Shown: positions 25,813-32,697 of the stretch, piece after piece
How positions within the stretch are numbered: position 1 is the first letter of the stretch
How the letters are laid out: every line of letters begins with the position of its first letter
NCBI GenBank assembly: GCA_036278735.1
Contig: DASUKM010000028.1
Location: forward strand, 74,871 to 138,870
Reading direction: 5' to 3'
DNA from: DASUKM01 sp036278735
GTDB taxonomy: Bacteria > Acidobacteriota > Vicinamibacteria > Vicinamibacterales > 2-12-FULL-66-21
Length of the DNA stretch: 64,000 bases
The notes under the pieces: generated by a model
Databases searched by the model: none
The model's input: the letters and a program-made list of their open reading frames with translations, nothing else
Told to the model about the DNA's origin: nothing
Position numbers and translations under genes: made by a program

Positions 25813-25916
25813 CGCTCCGTCATCTATTTATTGCTTTTGTAGCCGGGACGAGGGATTAGCGTCAGGACGACGATGATGCTGTTGATCCTCCGCGCCCATT
25901 TCAATGAAACATTCGC

Positions 25917-26147
25917 ATGGCCAAATTGCCGCGTAATCCTCTGTTAGGAAAACCAATCAATCGTTGGAAGACGCTCAAGACAATCGCCAGAGTATCCATC
26001 CGACCCGGCTGGAATAAGATTTCTTGGGAGATCGAGATTGAAACGAACGCCGGCAAAATCGCGCGTTTCGTCGCGAAGGCGGAACCCGGTTTCACCGCTG
26101 AGGCCGTCCGACGCCGCCTCGAACGACCTTCAGCGTATCCGCTTTGA
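25917..26147 (+). CDS. Small hypothetical protein
   Basis: 76 residues, MAKLPRNPLLGKPINRWKTL..., a basic N-half, then beta-rich stretch WNKISWEIEIETNAGKIARF. No family recognised. Its codon use matches other element genes. Convergent with the HEPN gene across 36 nt, so not part of the defence operon. Confidence 0.5.
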   Translation: MAKLPRNPLLGKPINRWKTLKTIARVSIRPGWNKISWEIEIETNAGKIARFVAKAEPGFTAEAVRRRLERPSAYPL

Positions 26148-26183
26148 ATCGGCGGTCACGTCCAACTGTCGGACGCGAAGTCG

Positions 26184-26843
26184 TCATCGGTGCAGATTTG
26201 CTGGGTCGGTAACGTGCTCTTCAAGCGCAGCAAGCACGTAGTTGCAATACCGCTCCATGTCATCGGTGCGCTTGGCAAGATCCGGGATGCTGAACCGTTT
26301 GCCGATCTCGTCGGCGGAGACGAGCCCATGAGCGACACCGTTCCTGAGTTCTACCAACTCCTTTATCGCTAGAGGAAGCCTCGGATCATTCACAGCGGGC
26401 TGAGCGACCCGAAGGACCGCGAAGACAGTCTCGACCTGTTCAACGCGCATCTTATTCTCATCTCCGGGGAACGTGTTCCCCAGTATCAACGGGTCCGCGC
26501 TTATCGCCTTCCTGACGATCTCGGCACGTCGAAGCCATCTCTCGCTCTTTTTAGGAGTGTCGGCAAGACCTTCAAATGCAGGGTGCAGCGCGAGACTGAT
26601 TAACTCTGGATGAACCCTGTCGCAGGTCAGGAGATGACTGCGGATGGTGCTTAGAGCCGCCTGAAAAGCGGCGTTAACGCAGTATTCGTAGACCGCATAA
26701 AGCTGAACGAAGATCAGCCCCTTCGCGTTTAAGGCGACCTCTTTGGGGTGCCCGGCGCTCGCAATACTGGCGTCGATCTCATTAAGTGCGAGGCGAATGT
26801 GATGGATTCGCTTCGCCACTTCCACTCCCGCCTGAGCAAACAC
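26184..26843 (-). CDS. MAE_28990-type HEPN nuclease-like protein
   Basis: 219 residues, largely alpha-helical. The HEPN catalytic motif RNxxxH appears as RNGVAH at residues 167-172, and the family-typical aromatic stretch LYAVYEYCVNAAF lies at residues 49-60. HEPN domains with this motif are metal-independent endoribonucleases in many toxin and abortive-infection systems. GTG start, 3 nt after the DUF262 stop, so translation is likely coupled. Last gene of the operon with DUF262, the XhoI-like paralogue, the restriction enzyme and methyltransferase. RNA cleavage here is inferred from the motif, not shown. Confidence 0.8.
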   Translation of the reverse strand: MFAQAGVEVAKRIHHIRLALNEIDASIASAGHPKEVALNAKGLIFVQLYAVYEYCVNAAFQAALSTIRSHLLTCDRVHPELISLALHPAFEGLADTPKKSERWLRRAEIVRKAISADPLILGNTFPGDENKMRVEQVETVFAVLRVAQPAVNDPRLPLAIKELVELRNGVAHGLVSADEIGKRFSIPDLAKRTDDMERYCNYVLAALEEHVTDPANLHR

Positions 26844-26846
26844 GGC

Positions 26847-27896
26847 CTATGGAGTCCCACCGAAGTGGATGAGGCTATGTTCGATGCGAAGCTTTACTTG
26901 ACGGCGGTTGTTTGTTCCCTCGGTCGTCGCTCGGACGAAAGCCGCATCAGTTAACCACGCATCAGATCGGGGGACCCTAATCTGCCCGTTTTGCTGAACC
27001 GCCAAAGCAGCGCCAACGGCGACCGCCTCGAACAAGTTGATCGGAGTTGCATTGCGCCCCCGGCGAATGCCATGAGGAAACGCCTTTGCAAGCTGCTTAA
27101 ACGTCTTTGTGAAAATCTGGCGTCCGTGAGCGTAATCGAAGTCCTTGCCCGCCGCCTTCATGTAGTCGTTCAAGAAACTCACTACGCTATGCTCGAACTG
27201 CTTGTAGCCGTTCAGGAAAGCAAAAAACCGCAAGACCATCTCCTGCGGAGTTCCGTCTTTTTGGCGGTCCGGTGGAATCAGGACGACCTGACTAAAGAGT
27301 TTGTTCTCTGAGAGTGTGTCGAGAAAATCGTTGAATTCACCTCGGTAGACGCAGGCTCGAATTTCCTGAGCAGTGAGAGCGATTCCGCCTTTGTTTAATC
27401 GCTCGAAGACATCGAAGCGCACCCCTGCATCGCTCTTGTCCGTGATGGTGATCACCTTAATCCCCTTCAAGACGAACTGCATCCGCGTAGCTTGGGGAAG
27501 ATCCTCAAACGTTAGGCCGTTAAACTCGCTCAGCTTGTCGAGCCCCTCCAGCCGAAGGGAATCGCTAAACCCCATTTGCCGTCTTACTTCGTCAGATCCT
27601 GCGAAATGTGCGAGGGTGTTCAACCGCTGGAGTCCATCGACCAATTCCCAAGTGCCGTCCGCATTGGCAGCCATAAAAAGACTCGGAACGGGAATTCCCA
27701 ACAACACCGATTCGATGTATTGAGACTGTCGGTCTGCCTTCCAGCGAAAGTGGCGCTGATATACCGGAGCCACGTCGATGTTGCGTTCCGCCACCATCTC
27801 CATCAGTTGTTTGACGGTGATGTCAAACGTGTCGTAATCGACCTTGCGGCGCTGCTCGTTCAGTTGTTCAATTAGTGCGCTACCACCCTCAGCCAT
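26847..27896 (-). CDS. DUF262 domain protein (ParB/GmrS-like)
   Basis: 349 residues. Two DUF262 signatures are clear: PVYQRHFRW at residues 44-52 and VDGLQRLNTL at 86-95; the latter corresponds to the DGQQR motif linked to nucleotide handling in GmrSD and SspE type-IV enzymes, here with Leu for the first Gln. There is no C-terminal DUF1524/HNH nuclease domain as in GmrSD. The adjacent HEPN protein could be the separate effector. It is 21 nt downstream of the XhoI-like paralogue and 3 nt upstream of the HEPN gene. Confidence 0.85.
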   Translation of the reverse strand: MAEGGSALIEQLNEQRRKVDYDTFDITVKQLMEMVAERNIDVAPVYQRHFRWKADRQSQYIESVLLGIPVPSLFMAANADGTWELVDGLQRLNTLAHFAGSDEVRRQMGFSDSLRLEGLDKLSEFNGLTFEDLPQATRMQFVLKGIKVITITDKSDAGVRFDVFERLNKGGIALTAQEIRACVYRGEFNDFLDTLSENKLFSQVVLIPPDRQKDGTPQEMVLRFFAFLNGYKQFEHSVVSFLNDYMKAAGKDFDYAHGRQIFTKTFKQLAKAFPHGIRRGRNATPINLFEAVAVGAALAVQQNGQIRVPRSDAWLTDAAFVRATTEGTNNRRQVKLRIEHSLIHFGGTP

Positions 27897-27917
27897 TCGC
27901 CTCCTTTGCCGCCCTGT

Positions 27918-28544
27918 CTACAGTGAATCAACGTCACGGGTAAATCGGATGGCCGGTTCGCGTTGTTTCAACTTCTTCAGCAGCGATTTGAAGAAGTCTG
28001 CTCCCTCTGCTCCGGCCGTCGTCGGATCTACCAACCGGGCTCCGGCAGGCTTGGCGGAATCGATGTGGATAAACCAGCTCGCTTCCAAGAGGCCCTGATT
28101 CCACAGCGGAGCACCGCGGACGGCGATGCGTTTCACCGCTGCCTCAAAAAATGCTGACCAGCGGTCACCGTCCTTACGGACGCTATCCGCCGCGGCGTCA
28201 AAAACGAGGATGTAGCCAATTACGAGCTCGGGGGAAACCTGCTGAACGTTGGCGGCCTCGCCCATGAGATCGTCCAAACGATTTGGAATTGATCCGCCAG
28301 CGTTCTTCCAAATCGACTTCAGTGACACCAAGAGGCGGAACTTGCCAGCATACTCATACGCCACGTCCCACGCTTTGGATCGGCCAAGTCCGTTCACAAC
28401 TAACTCGCCGCCGCTTCCGCCACGCACATCAGGCAGTCCATACTGAGCCAACTGCTCAACCGCGAAATTCGCCAGCGGGGCCAATCGACCTGAATCGGTG
28501 GCCTTTCTTGTCGCGACGGCGTCGATCACATCCGAGAGCTGCAT
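27918..28544 (-). CDS. Diverged paralogue of the XhoI/PaeR7I restriction enzyme lacking the catalytic Glu
   Basis: 208 residues, not annotated by any motif I know directly, but it aligns by eye with the neighbouring PaeR7I-type enzyme. SKAWDV matches TKDWDL, LLVSLKS matches ATVEFKS with identical 14-residue spacing, PNRLDDLMGEAAN matches NNRAEESLGNAVD, and IGYILVFDAA matches LGYFMLLEEA. The catalytic triad D104-E118-K120 of the partner becomes D60-S74-K76, so the Glu is Ser. It may be an inactive partner, specificity subunit or regulator. ATG lies 4 nt after the enzyme's stop. Confidence 0.7.
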   Translation of the reverse strand: MQLSDVIDAVATRKATDSGRLAPLANFAVEQLAQYGLPDVRGGSGGELVVNGLGRSKAWDVAYEYAGKFRLLVSLKSIWKNAGGSIPNRLDDLMGEAANVQQVSPELVIGYILVFDAAADSVRKDGDRWSAFFEAAVKRIAVRGAPLWNQGLLEASWFIHIDSAKPAGARLVDPTTAGAEGADFFKSLLKKLKQREPAIRFTRDVDSL

Positions 28545-28548
28545 GCCG

Positions 28549-29331
28549 TTACTCGCGTCGGGTTTTCGCAAAAGCCATCGCATGGCCCATCAGTGATGCG
28601 GCAAACGCTCTGAACCCAACTTCAGTATTTGGCTCTCGGAAGCCCCCTTTAATTCCGCGCTTCGCATCAGACAAGACGAGGCAGGCACCGTTGTAGAGCC
28701 GCTCGCGCACGAGACGCTGGCACAGGAGCTCGTAGCGTTTCGCGTAGGAGGCATTCAGGAACTCCGAGAACACCTTGAAATGTGGCTGCCGCACACTGAC
28801 CGGCGTCGTTGACGCGGTGGCCTCTTCAAGGAGCATGAAGTAACCGAGCCAAGGTCTCGCTGACGGCGCGAACGCACCCTCCCGGTAGGCAGTCCACAAA
28901 TCGACCGCGTTTCCGAGCGACTCTTCGGCGCGATTGTTGACGTTGTTACCGAACGAAGGTCCAACTTGACTCTTGAATTCCACCGTTGCGATCAACTGGT
29001 CATCAACGACGGCGACCAAGTCCCAATCTTTGGTCGCACGAAAGAAACCGGGAACTTCCGTTCCGCGCCTCACTTCGGCTTGGCTCTTAAGATCCTTCTG
29101 TTGGATAGGCTCCGCGTCGAGTCCACGCGTTCTGCCTTTGTGGAAGACCATCGCATCCGGAATCCCGCTCTCGATCAAGAGTTCCTTGATGAGATGGGCA
29201 AACCCGTCGCAGTGCCGACCGCCAGTGACCTTTCCTCGTCCACTGGAGTCACTCTGCTTGCCGCCTTGGGCATCTCGAACGTTCCAAAAATACGCGACAG
29301 CTTTTCCCAGACGTGCGTCAAGGTCAGGCAT
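28549..29331 (-). CDS. XhoI/PaeR7I-family type II restriction endonuclease (predicted CTCGAG)
   Basis: 260 residues. The PD-(D/E)XK core is WD104 ... E118-F-K120, followed by SQVGPSFGNN and NNRAEESLG, which I recognise as the PaeR7I family signature. The family cleaves CTCGAG. GGRHCDGFAHLIKELLIESG in the N-half also fits. Starts 1 nt after the methyltransferase stop, i.e. expressed after its protective partner. The recognition sequence is inferred from family, not from any test. Confidence 0.88.
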   Translation of the reverse strand: MPDLDARLGKAVAYFWNVRDAQGGKQSDSSGRGKVTGGRHCDGFAHLIKELLIESGIPDAMVFHKGRTRGLDAEPIQQKDLKSQAEVRRGTEVPGFFRATKDWDLVAVVDDQLIATVEFKSQVGPSFGNNVNNRAEESLGNAVDLWTAYREGAFAPSARPWLGYFMLLEEATASTTPVSVRQPHFKVFSEFLNASYAKRYELLCQRLVRERLYNGACLVLSDAKRGIKGGFREPNTEVGFRAFAASLMGHAMAFAKTRRE

Positions 29332-29332
29332 G

Positions 29333-30325
29333 TTAGAGGTGCATTCTGATGTCCGCGTGGGAGTAAAGGTCAGTCGTGCTTTCGGCGAGCCGCTTCCGGA
29401 TCAATTCGAAATAGTGAGAATCCAGTTCGACACCGATGCTGTTTCGCGCCCATTGCGCCGCTGCAACCGTTGTGGTTCCTGTCCCTGCAAACGGATCGAG
29501 AACGGTGTCTCCAACAAAGCTGAACATCCGGATCAACCGTTCCGCCAATTCAACTGGATACGGAGCCGGGTGGAGCTTTGTTGATGCTCCCGTCAGGCCG
29601 GTCCAAATCTGTTGAAACCAGCGTTGGTAGTTGTCGGCGGAGATGACACTTAAGATTCGCGTTGAAAGCGTTGGACTGCGATAACCACCGGGCTTCCGCT
29701 CCATCAGAATGAACTCGATGTCGTTCTTGATGACCGCGTTAGGCTCGTATGGCTTTCCCAGAAACCCACCGCCGCCGTTCTCGACCTCGTAGGCGGCGTT
29801 CGAGATTTTGTGCCAAATGATCGGGGCGAGATTGTCAAATCCGATGCGTCTGGTGTGCTCCTGTATCGACGCATGCAGCGGGACTACGGTGTGTCTTCCT
29901 TCATTCTTGCGGCGAGAGAGACAGACATCACCGACATTCACAATCAGCCTGCCGCCCGGGACCAGAACGCGGAAGCAGTGCTCCCACACCTTGTCGAGTT
30001 CCAGCAAGAATTGCTCGTAGTCGGCAACATAACCAAGCTGGCCGTCGGATTGCCGATATTCCTTTAGCGTCCAATAGGGCGGAGACGTTACAACCAAATG
30101 CACGCTCTCGGATGCGATGAAGTCGAGCGCACGTGAATCGTGGCAGTAAAGATCGTGGGTCGTTGGGATGTCTCGCAATGCCGCTTCGATGGCGGCTGTC
30201 AGCTTCGGATCGCGAGCGATTCGTGGCAAATCCTTTTGGTGATCGGAGATTTCTCCGACGACCTTTGGCACGAACGCCGTCAGCTCCTGCGCGCTGGGAT
30301 GAGCGGCAACCGAACGAGAATGCAT
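29333..30325 (-). CDS. Beta-class DNA methyltransferase of the restriction-modification operon
   Basis: 330 residues. Motif IV TSPPYW lies near residue 80 and motif I DPFAGTGTTTVAAAQ near the C-terminus, with the target-recognition region between, so the order IV-TRD-I is beta class. TSPPY is most common in N4-cytosine enzymes, though some adenine enzymes share it. It would protect the site cut by the restriction enzyme just downstream. ATG at 30325 or an in-frame ATG 15 codons earlier are both possible; no strong ribosome-binding site separates them. First gene of the operon. Confidence 0.85.
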   Translation of the reverse strand: MHSRSVAAHPSAQELTAFVPKVVGEISDHQKDLPRIARDPKLTAAIEAALRDIPTTHDLYCHDSRALDFIASESVHLVVTSPPYWTLKEYRQSDGQLGYVADYEQFLLELDKVWEHCFRVLVPGGRLIVNVGDVCLSRRKNEGRHTVVPLHASIQEHTRRIGFDNLAPIIWHKISNAAYEVENGGGGFLGKPYEPNAVIKNDIEFILMERKPGGYRSPTLSTRILSVISADNYQRWFQQIWTGLTGASTKLHPAPYPVELAERLIRMFSFVGDTVLDPFAGTGTTTVAAAQWARNSIGVELDSHYFELIRKRLAESTTDLYSHADIRMHL

Positions 30326-30717
30326 CGCGAGAATGTTAACCGATGACCGAGGAGGTTTTGCGCTCCTCATCTGCGGTCCAAAGTCTGCTCACTGAACTCG
30401 CAAAGCGACCAACAGAAACGACGTGAATCACACGAGCCGACGAGACGCTGAAATTCGTGAACAAAACGTCGCGAATGTGTCAATCCTCACGTCTCGACAG
30501 CGCGCCAGAATGCTGTTTTTGACCGCTCCGCGCACCACAAGACGCCCCGAAACAGACGCCGCGATGCGAATCTCACGACCGCAGCGAGCGCAATGCAGAG
30601 CGCCGTTTACGCGCCCCCTATCTGCCCCCTACGAGCATCGCCTCCGCTAAGCCCAACTCGCTTGACATTACAAAGCCAAGCAAGTCGTTATTTATCAATA
30701 GCTTGTGAAGAGTAGTT
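30326..30717. other. Non-coding right end of the element
   Basis: About 390 nt between the methyltransferase start and attR. It holds the right pair of arm-type repeats and presumably the promoter of the defence operon. I see no clear -10/-35 for the methyltransferase and no believable reading frame. Confidence 0.5.
30612..30631 (+). promoter_or_regulatory. Right candidate integrase arm-type sites
   Basis: CGCCCCCTA at 30612 and TGCCCCCTA at 30623, 11 nt apart, about 90 nt inside attR. Same unit, orientation and spacing as the left pair, so in the excised circle the pairs flank the core site. Confidence 0.55.
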
Positions 30718-30765
30718 TGGTGGACCTGACCGGGATCGAACCGGTGACCTCCTGAATGCCATTCA
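30718..30765. repeat. attR: 48-bp direct repeat inside tRNA-Ala
   Basis: Second copy of the 48-bp repeat, forming the 3' part of the intact tRNA. The match ends at the anticodon arm, where the element's right-hand sequence joins the native 5' half. Confidence 0.92.
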
Positions 30766-30793
30766 GGCGCGCTCCCAACTGCGCTACAGGCCC
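30718..30793 (-). tRNA. tRNA-Ala(GGC)
   Basis: 76 nt with encoded CCA. Acceptor stem GGGCCTG pairs with CAGGTCC; the anticodon stem CCTGA/TCAGG encloses loop ATGGCAT, so the anticodon is GGC (alanine). The T-loop reads TTCGATC. It is the integration target of the neighbouring element, and its 3' half is the element-borne copy of the repeat. Confidence 0.95.
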
Positions 30794-30882
30794 ATTCTTG
30801 GACAGGCGAACCCTCATTCTACCGCGCAGCCGCAAGACGGTCAAAGTCGCATCGAGCCCTGACCCACACTGGTCGCCTGGCC

Positions 30883-31476
30883 TCACCGCGGGGGACGACC
30901 GAACAGCCGCGCATAGTCCGCCGGCGTATCCACGTCCTCGACGCATCCGGCATCATCGACCTCGACGTCGCGGACGAGCGCCGCATGCTGCTGGACCACG
31001 GCCTTCGCGCTCTCCGCATGCCGCAGCGGTTCGAACAGCGCGCGTGGAAAGATGACCGGATGCCCGTGCCGGCCCGCGAACGCGGGGCGGATCACGCCGG
31101 CGGGCTCCGCACGCGCCCGCGCGAGCAGCGCGGCGACCGTCGACGCGCGGACGAGCGGCACGTCGACGAGCGTCACCAGGACGCCGTCGATGCCCGGACG
31201 ATCCACCGCCGCGAGCCCCACCACCAGCGACGAGAGCTGCCCGCGATCCGGATGCTCGTTCTCCACCGCCGTCGCGAATGGCGCCGCGCGCGCGACCTCG
31301 CCGCTCACCTCCCAATCCCCCGCCCGGACGACGACGACCGCGCCATCGACGCCGGCGCGTTCGAGTGTCGCGAGGATCCGGGAAACGAAGCGGCAGCCCT
31401 CGCCGTCGGTCAGCAGCGCCTTCGGCGTCCCGATGCGGCTGGATCGTCCCGCGGCGAGCACGACGGCCGGCGTCAT
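30883..31476 (-). CDS. MobA/MocA-like nucleotidyltransferase
   Basis: 197 residues with the NTP-transferase signature LAAGRSSRIGTPKALL at the N-terminus, then DVPLVRA and GRHGHPVIFPRALF later, as in molybdenum-cofactor cytidylyl- or guanylyltransferases (MocA/MobA). MoaE and MoaD are encoded elsewhere in the window, consistent with molybdopterin use. It would add a nucleotide to molybdopterin in the cytoplasm; MocA versus MobA cannot be settled by eye. Confidence 0.8.
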   Translation of the reverse strand: MTPAVVLAAGRSSRIGTPKALLTDGEGCRFVSRILATLERAGVDGAVVVVRAGDWEVSGEVARAAPFATAVENEHPDRGQLSSLVVGLAAVDRPGIDGVLVTLVDVPLVRASTVAALLARARAEPAGVIRPAFAGRHGHPVIFPRALFEPLRHAESAKAVVQQHAALVRDVEVDDAGCVEDVDTPADYARLFGRPPR

Positions 31477-31571
31477 CGGGTGCCCCTCAACGCGACACGT
31501 CTCGAGTACGATTGACGATAGTAGATGGCCGCTCGCGCCGGGGGGGCATTCTCCGTAACTCCTATCATTTC

Positions 31572-31600
31572 TTGACTTCGGGCGGAATGTTCCCTAGACT
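31572..31600 (+). promoter_or_regulatory. Sigma-70-type promoter of the cold-shock gene
   Basis: TTGACT (-35), 17-nt spacer, TAGACT (-10): the best vegetative promoter in the window. It predicts a long (~180-nt) 5' leader, as usual for cold-shock mRNAs. The leader includes a small CCAGGA-TAA-TCCTGG hairpin at 31745-31759. Confidence 0.65.
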
Positions 31601-31787
31601 GGCCCCGATTTCAAGCTCAGCGTGCGCTGGCGGACCGGGCCGGCGGCGCGTGGGTCGCGGCGAGATTCGGAAGGTCGTCGGCGCCTCGGTGGTTCTCGGG
31701 CCGCGCCTCCCGGCCCTGTCTCCTGCACTCGGCTTGTCGAGCCTCCAGGATAATCCTGGGGGTGCCGTTCATCGGAGGACGCGGGTT

Positions 31788-31994
31788 ATGCCAACCGGGA
31801 CGATCGCTCGACTATTGATCGACAAGGGCTTCGGGTTCATTCGGGACGAGAGCGGGATCGAGCACTTTTTTCACCGCAGCTCCGTCCGGGGCGCCGTGTT
31901 CGAGCTGCTGCGCGAGGGGCAGCGCGTCGAGTTCACCCCCGAGGAGTCGGGCAAGGGACCCCGCGCGGGCGACGTGCGGTTAATCGAAGGCTGA
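31788..31994 (+). CDS. Cold-shock (CspA-like) protein
   Basis: 68-residue OB-fold nucleic-acid-binding protein. RNP1-like motif KGFGFIR and RNP2-like EHFFHRSSV are both present. Binds single-stranded RNA/DNA as an RNA chaperone. GGAGGA ribosome-binding sequence 8 nt upstream of the ATG. Expression is likely monocistronic, with its own promoter, long leader and strong terminator. Confidence 0.92.
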   Translation: MPTGTIARLLIDKGFGFIRDESGIEHFFHRSSVRGAVFELLREGQRVEFTPEESGKGPRAGDVRLIEG

Positions 31995-32020
31995 GCGCGG
32001 CCTCGGTCGTGCCCTCCCAA

Positions 32021-32052
32021 ACGGGGCGCTTCGGCGCCCCGTTTCCTTTTTT
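32021..32052 (+). terminator. Rho-independent terminator with UUCG loop
   Basis: Perfect 9-bp stem ACGGGGCGC/GCGCCCCGT closed by a TTCG tetraloop, then TTTCCTTTTTT. It follows the cold-shock gene stop by 26 nt. Confidence 0.92.
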
Positions 32053-32136
32053 ACCCGCCCCGTACACAATGGCTCGGCCGCGAATCGCTGGTGCGAACGC
32101 CACGGCGTCCGGCGATCCACGGCCGACGATCTCTTC

Positions 32137-32234
32137 GGAAGCGAACGGGGCCCGGTGGCCCTCCCGGTCTTCAAAACCGGTTGTCTCCCGCGTTGAGCGG
32201 GAGGGCTGGGTTCGACTCCCAGGCGCTTCCGCCA
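32137..32234 (+). tRNA. selC: tRNA-Sec(TCA)
   Basis: 98 nt with encoded CCA. Long 6-bp D-stem GGGCC/GGCCC, anticodon stem CCGGT/ACCGG with loop CTTCAAA so the anticodon is TCA, a 7-bp variable arm CTCCCGC/GCGGGAG, and T-stem CTGGG/CCCAG. These features identify a selenocysteine tRNA, so the organism should encode SelA, SelB and selenoproteins; none is recognisable in this window. Confidence 0.95.
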
Positions 32235-32241
32235 GCCCGCG

Positions 32242-32697
32242 CTAGCCGCCGCACGTCGACGCAATCATCTTGACCGAGCTGACGTCGAAGTCGCGTGCCT
32301 GCTGCTGCTCGCTGCCCGACGCACTCTTCAATTGATCGCCGCTGGTGTCGTCCTTGGCCTGCCCCTTGACCGAGACCTTCTGGCCGAGGTGCGAGTCGAG
32401 GTTGTTGCCACCCTTCAGGTTCCACGCGATCGCCTGCGAGATATCCTTCGAGGTGTTCGACATCGTGCCGCTCGTCCCCGTCGCCGTCTGGCTCTTCGCC
32501 GTGGGGGCCGTGGCCGGGCTCGGCGTGGCGTTCGTGAGCCAGAACCCGCCGCTCTTGTTCTGCTCCAGGCAGCCGGTCACGGTGATCTGCTTCTGGTTGC
32601 TCATGTTCTGCTGGCTCGAGCCGTACGTCTGCGCTGCCGCCGGCATCGCCCACGCGAGCGCGGCCGTCGCGCAACATGCCATTGCGAGTCGCTTCAT
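32242..32697 (-). CDS. Exported small protein, DUF5818-like
   Basis: 151 residues with a signal peptide (MKRLAMACCATAALAWAMPA, cleavage near AAAQ). The mature part starts ITVTGCLEQNKSGGFWLTNA, typical of DUF5818-type beta domains, followed by a low-complexity Thr/Ser/Ala region and terminating near ASTCGG. GAAAGGAG ribosome-binding sequence before the ATG. Function unknown. Convergent with tRNA-Sec, its stop lying 7 nt from the tRNA end. Confidence 0.7.
   Translation of the reverse strand: MKRLAMACCATAALAWAMPAAAQTYGSSQQNMSNQKQITVTGCLEQNKSGGFWLTNATPSPATAPTAKSQTATGTSGTMSNTSKDISQAIAWNLKGGNNLDSHLGQKVSVKGQAKDDTSGDQLKSASGSEQQQARDFDVSSVKMIASTCGG

Larger units (their letters stand above)
21697..30765. 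mobile_element. Integrative element (~9 kb) inserted in tRNA-Ala(GGC), with restriction-modification cargo
   Basis: Bounded by the 48-bp attL/attR repeat. The intact tRNA is on the right side, so the element supplied a replacement 3' half. It carries a tyrosine integrase next to attL, an AlpA-type regulator, small zinc proteins and a five-gene defence operon. GC and codon bias are visibly lower than in the flanks, indicating transfer. No replication, conjugation or structural phage genes are seen, so it is a genomic island mobilised by its integrase or by helper elements. Confidence 0.9.
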
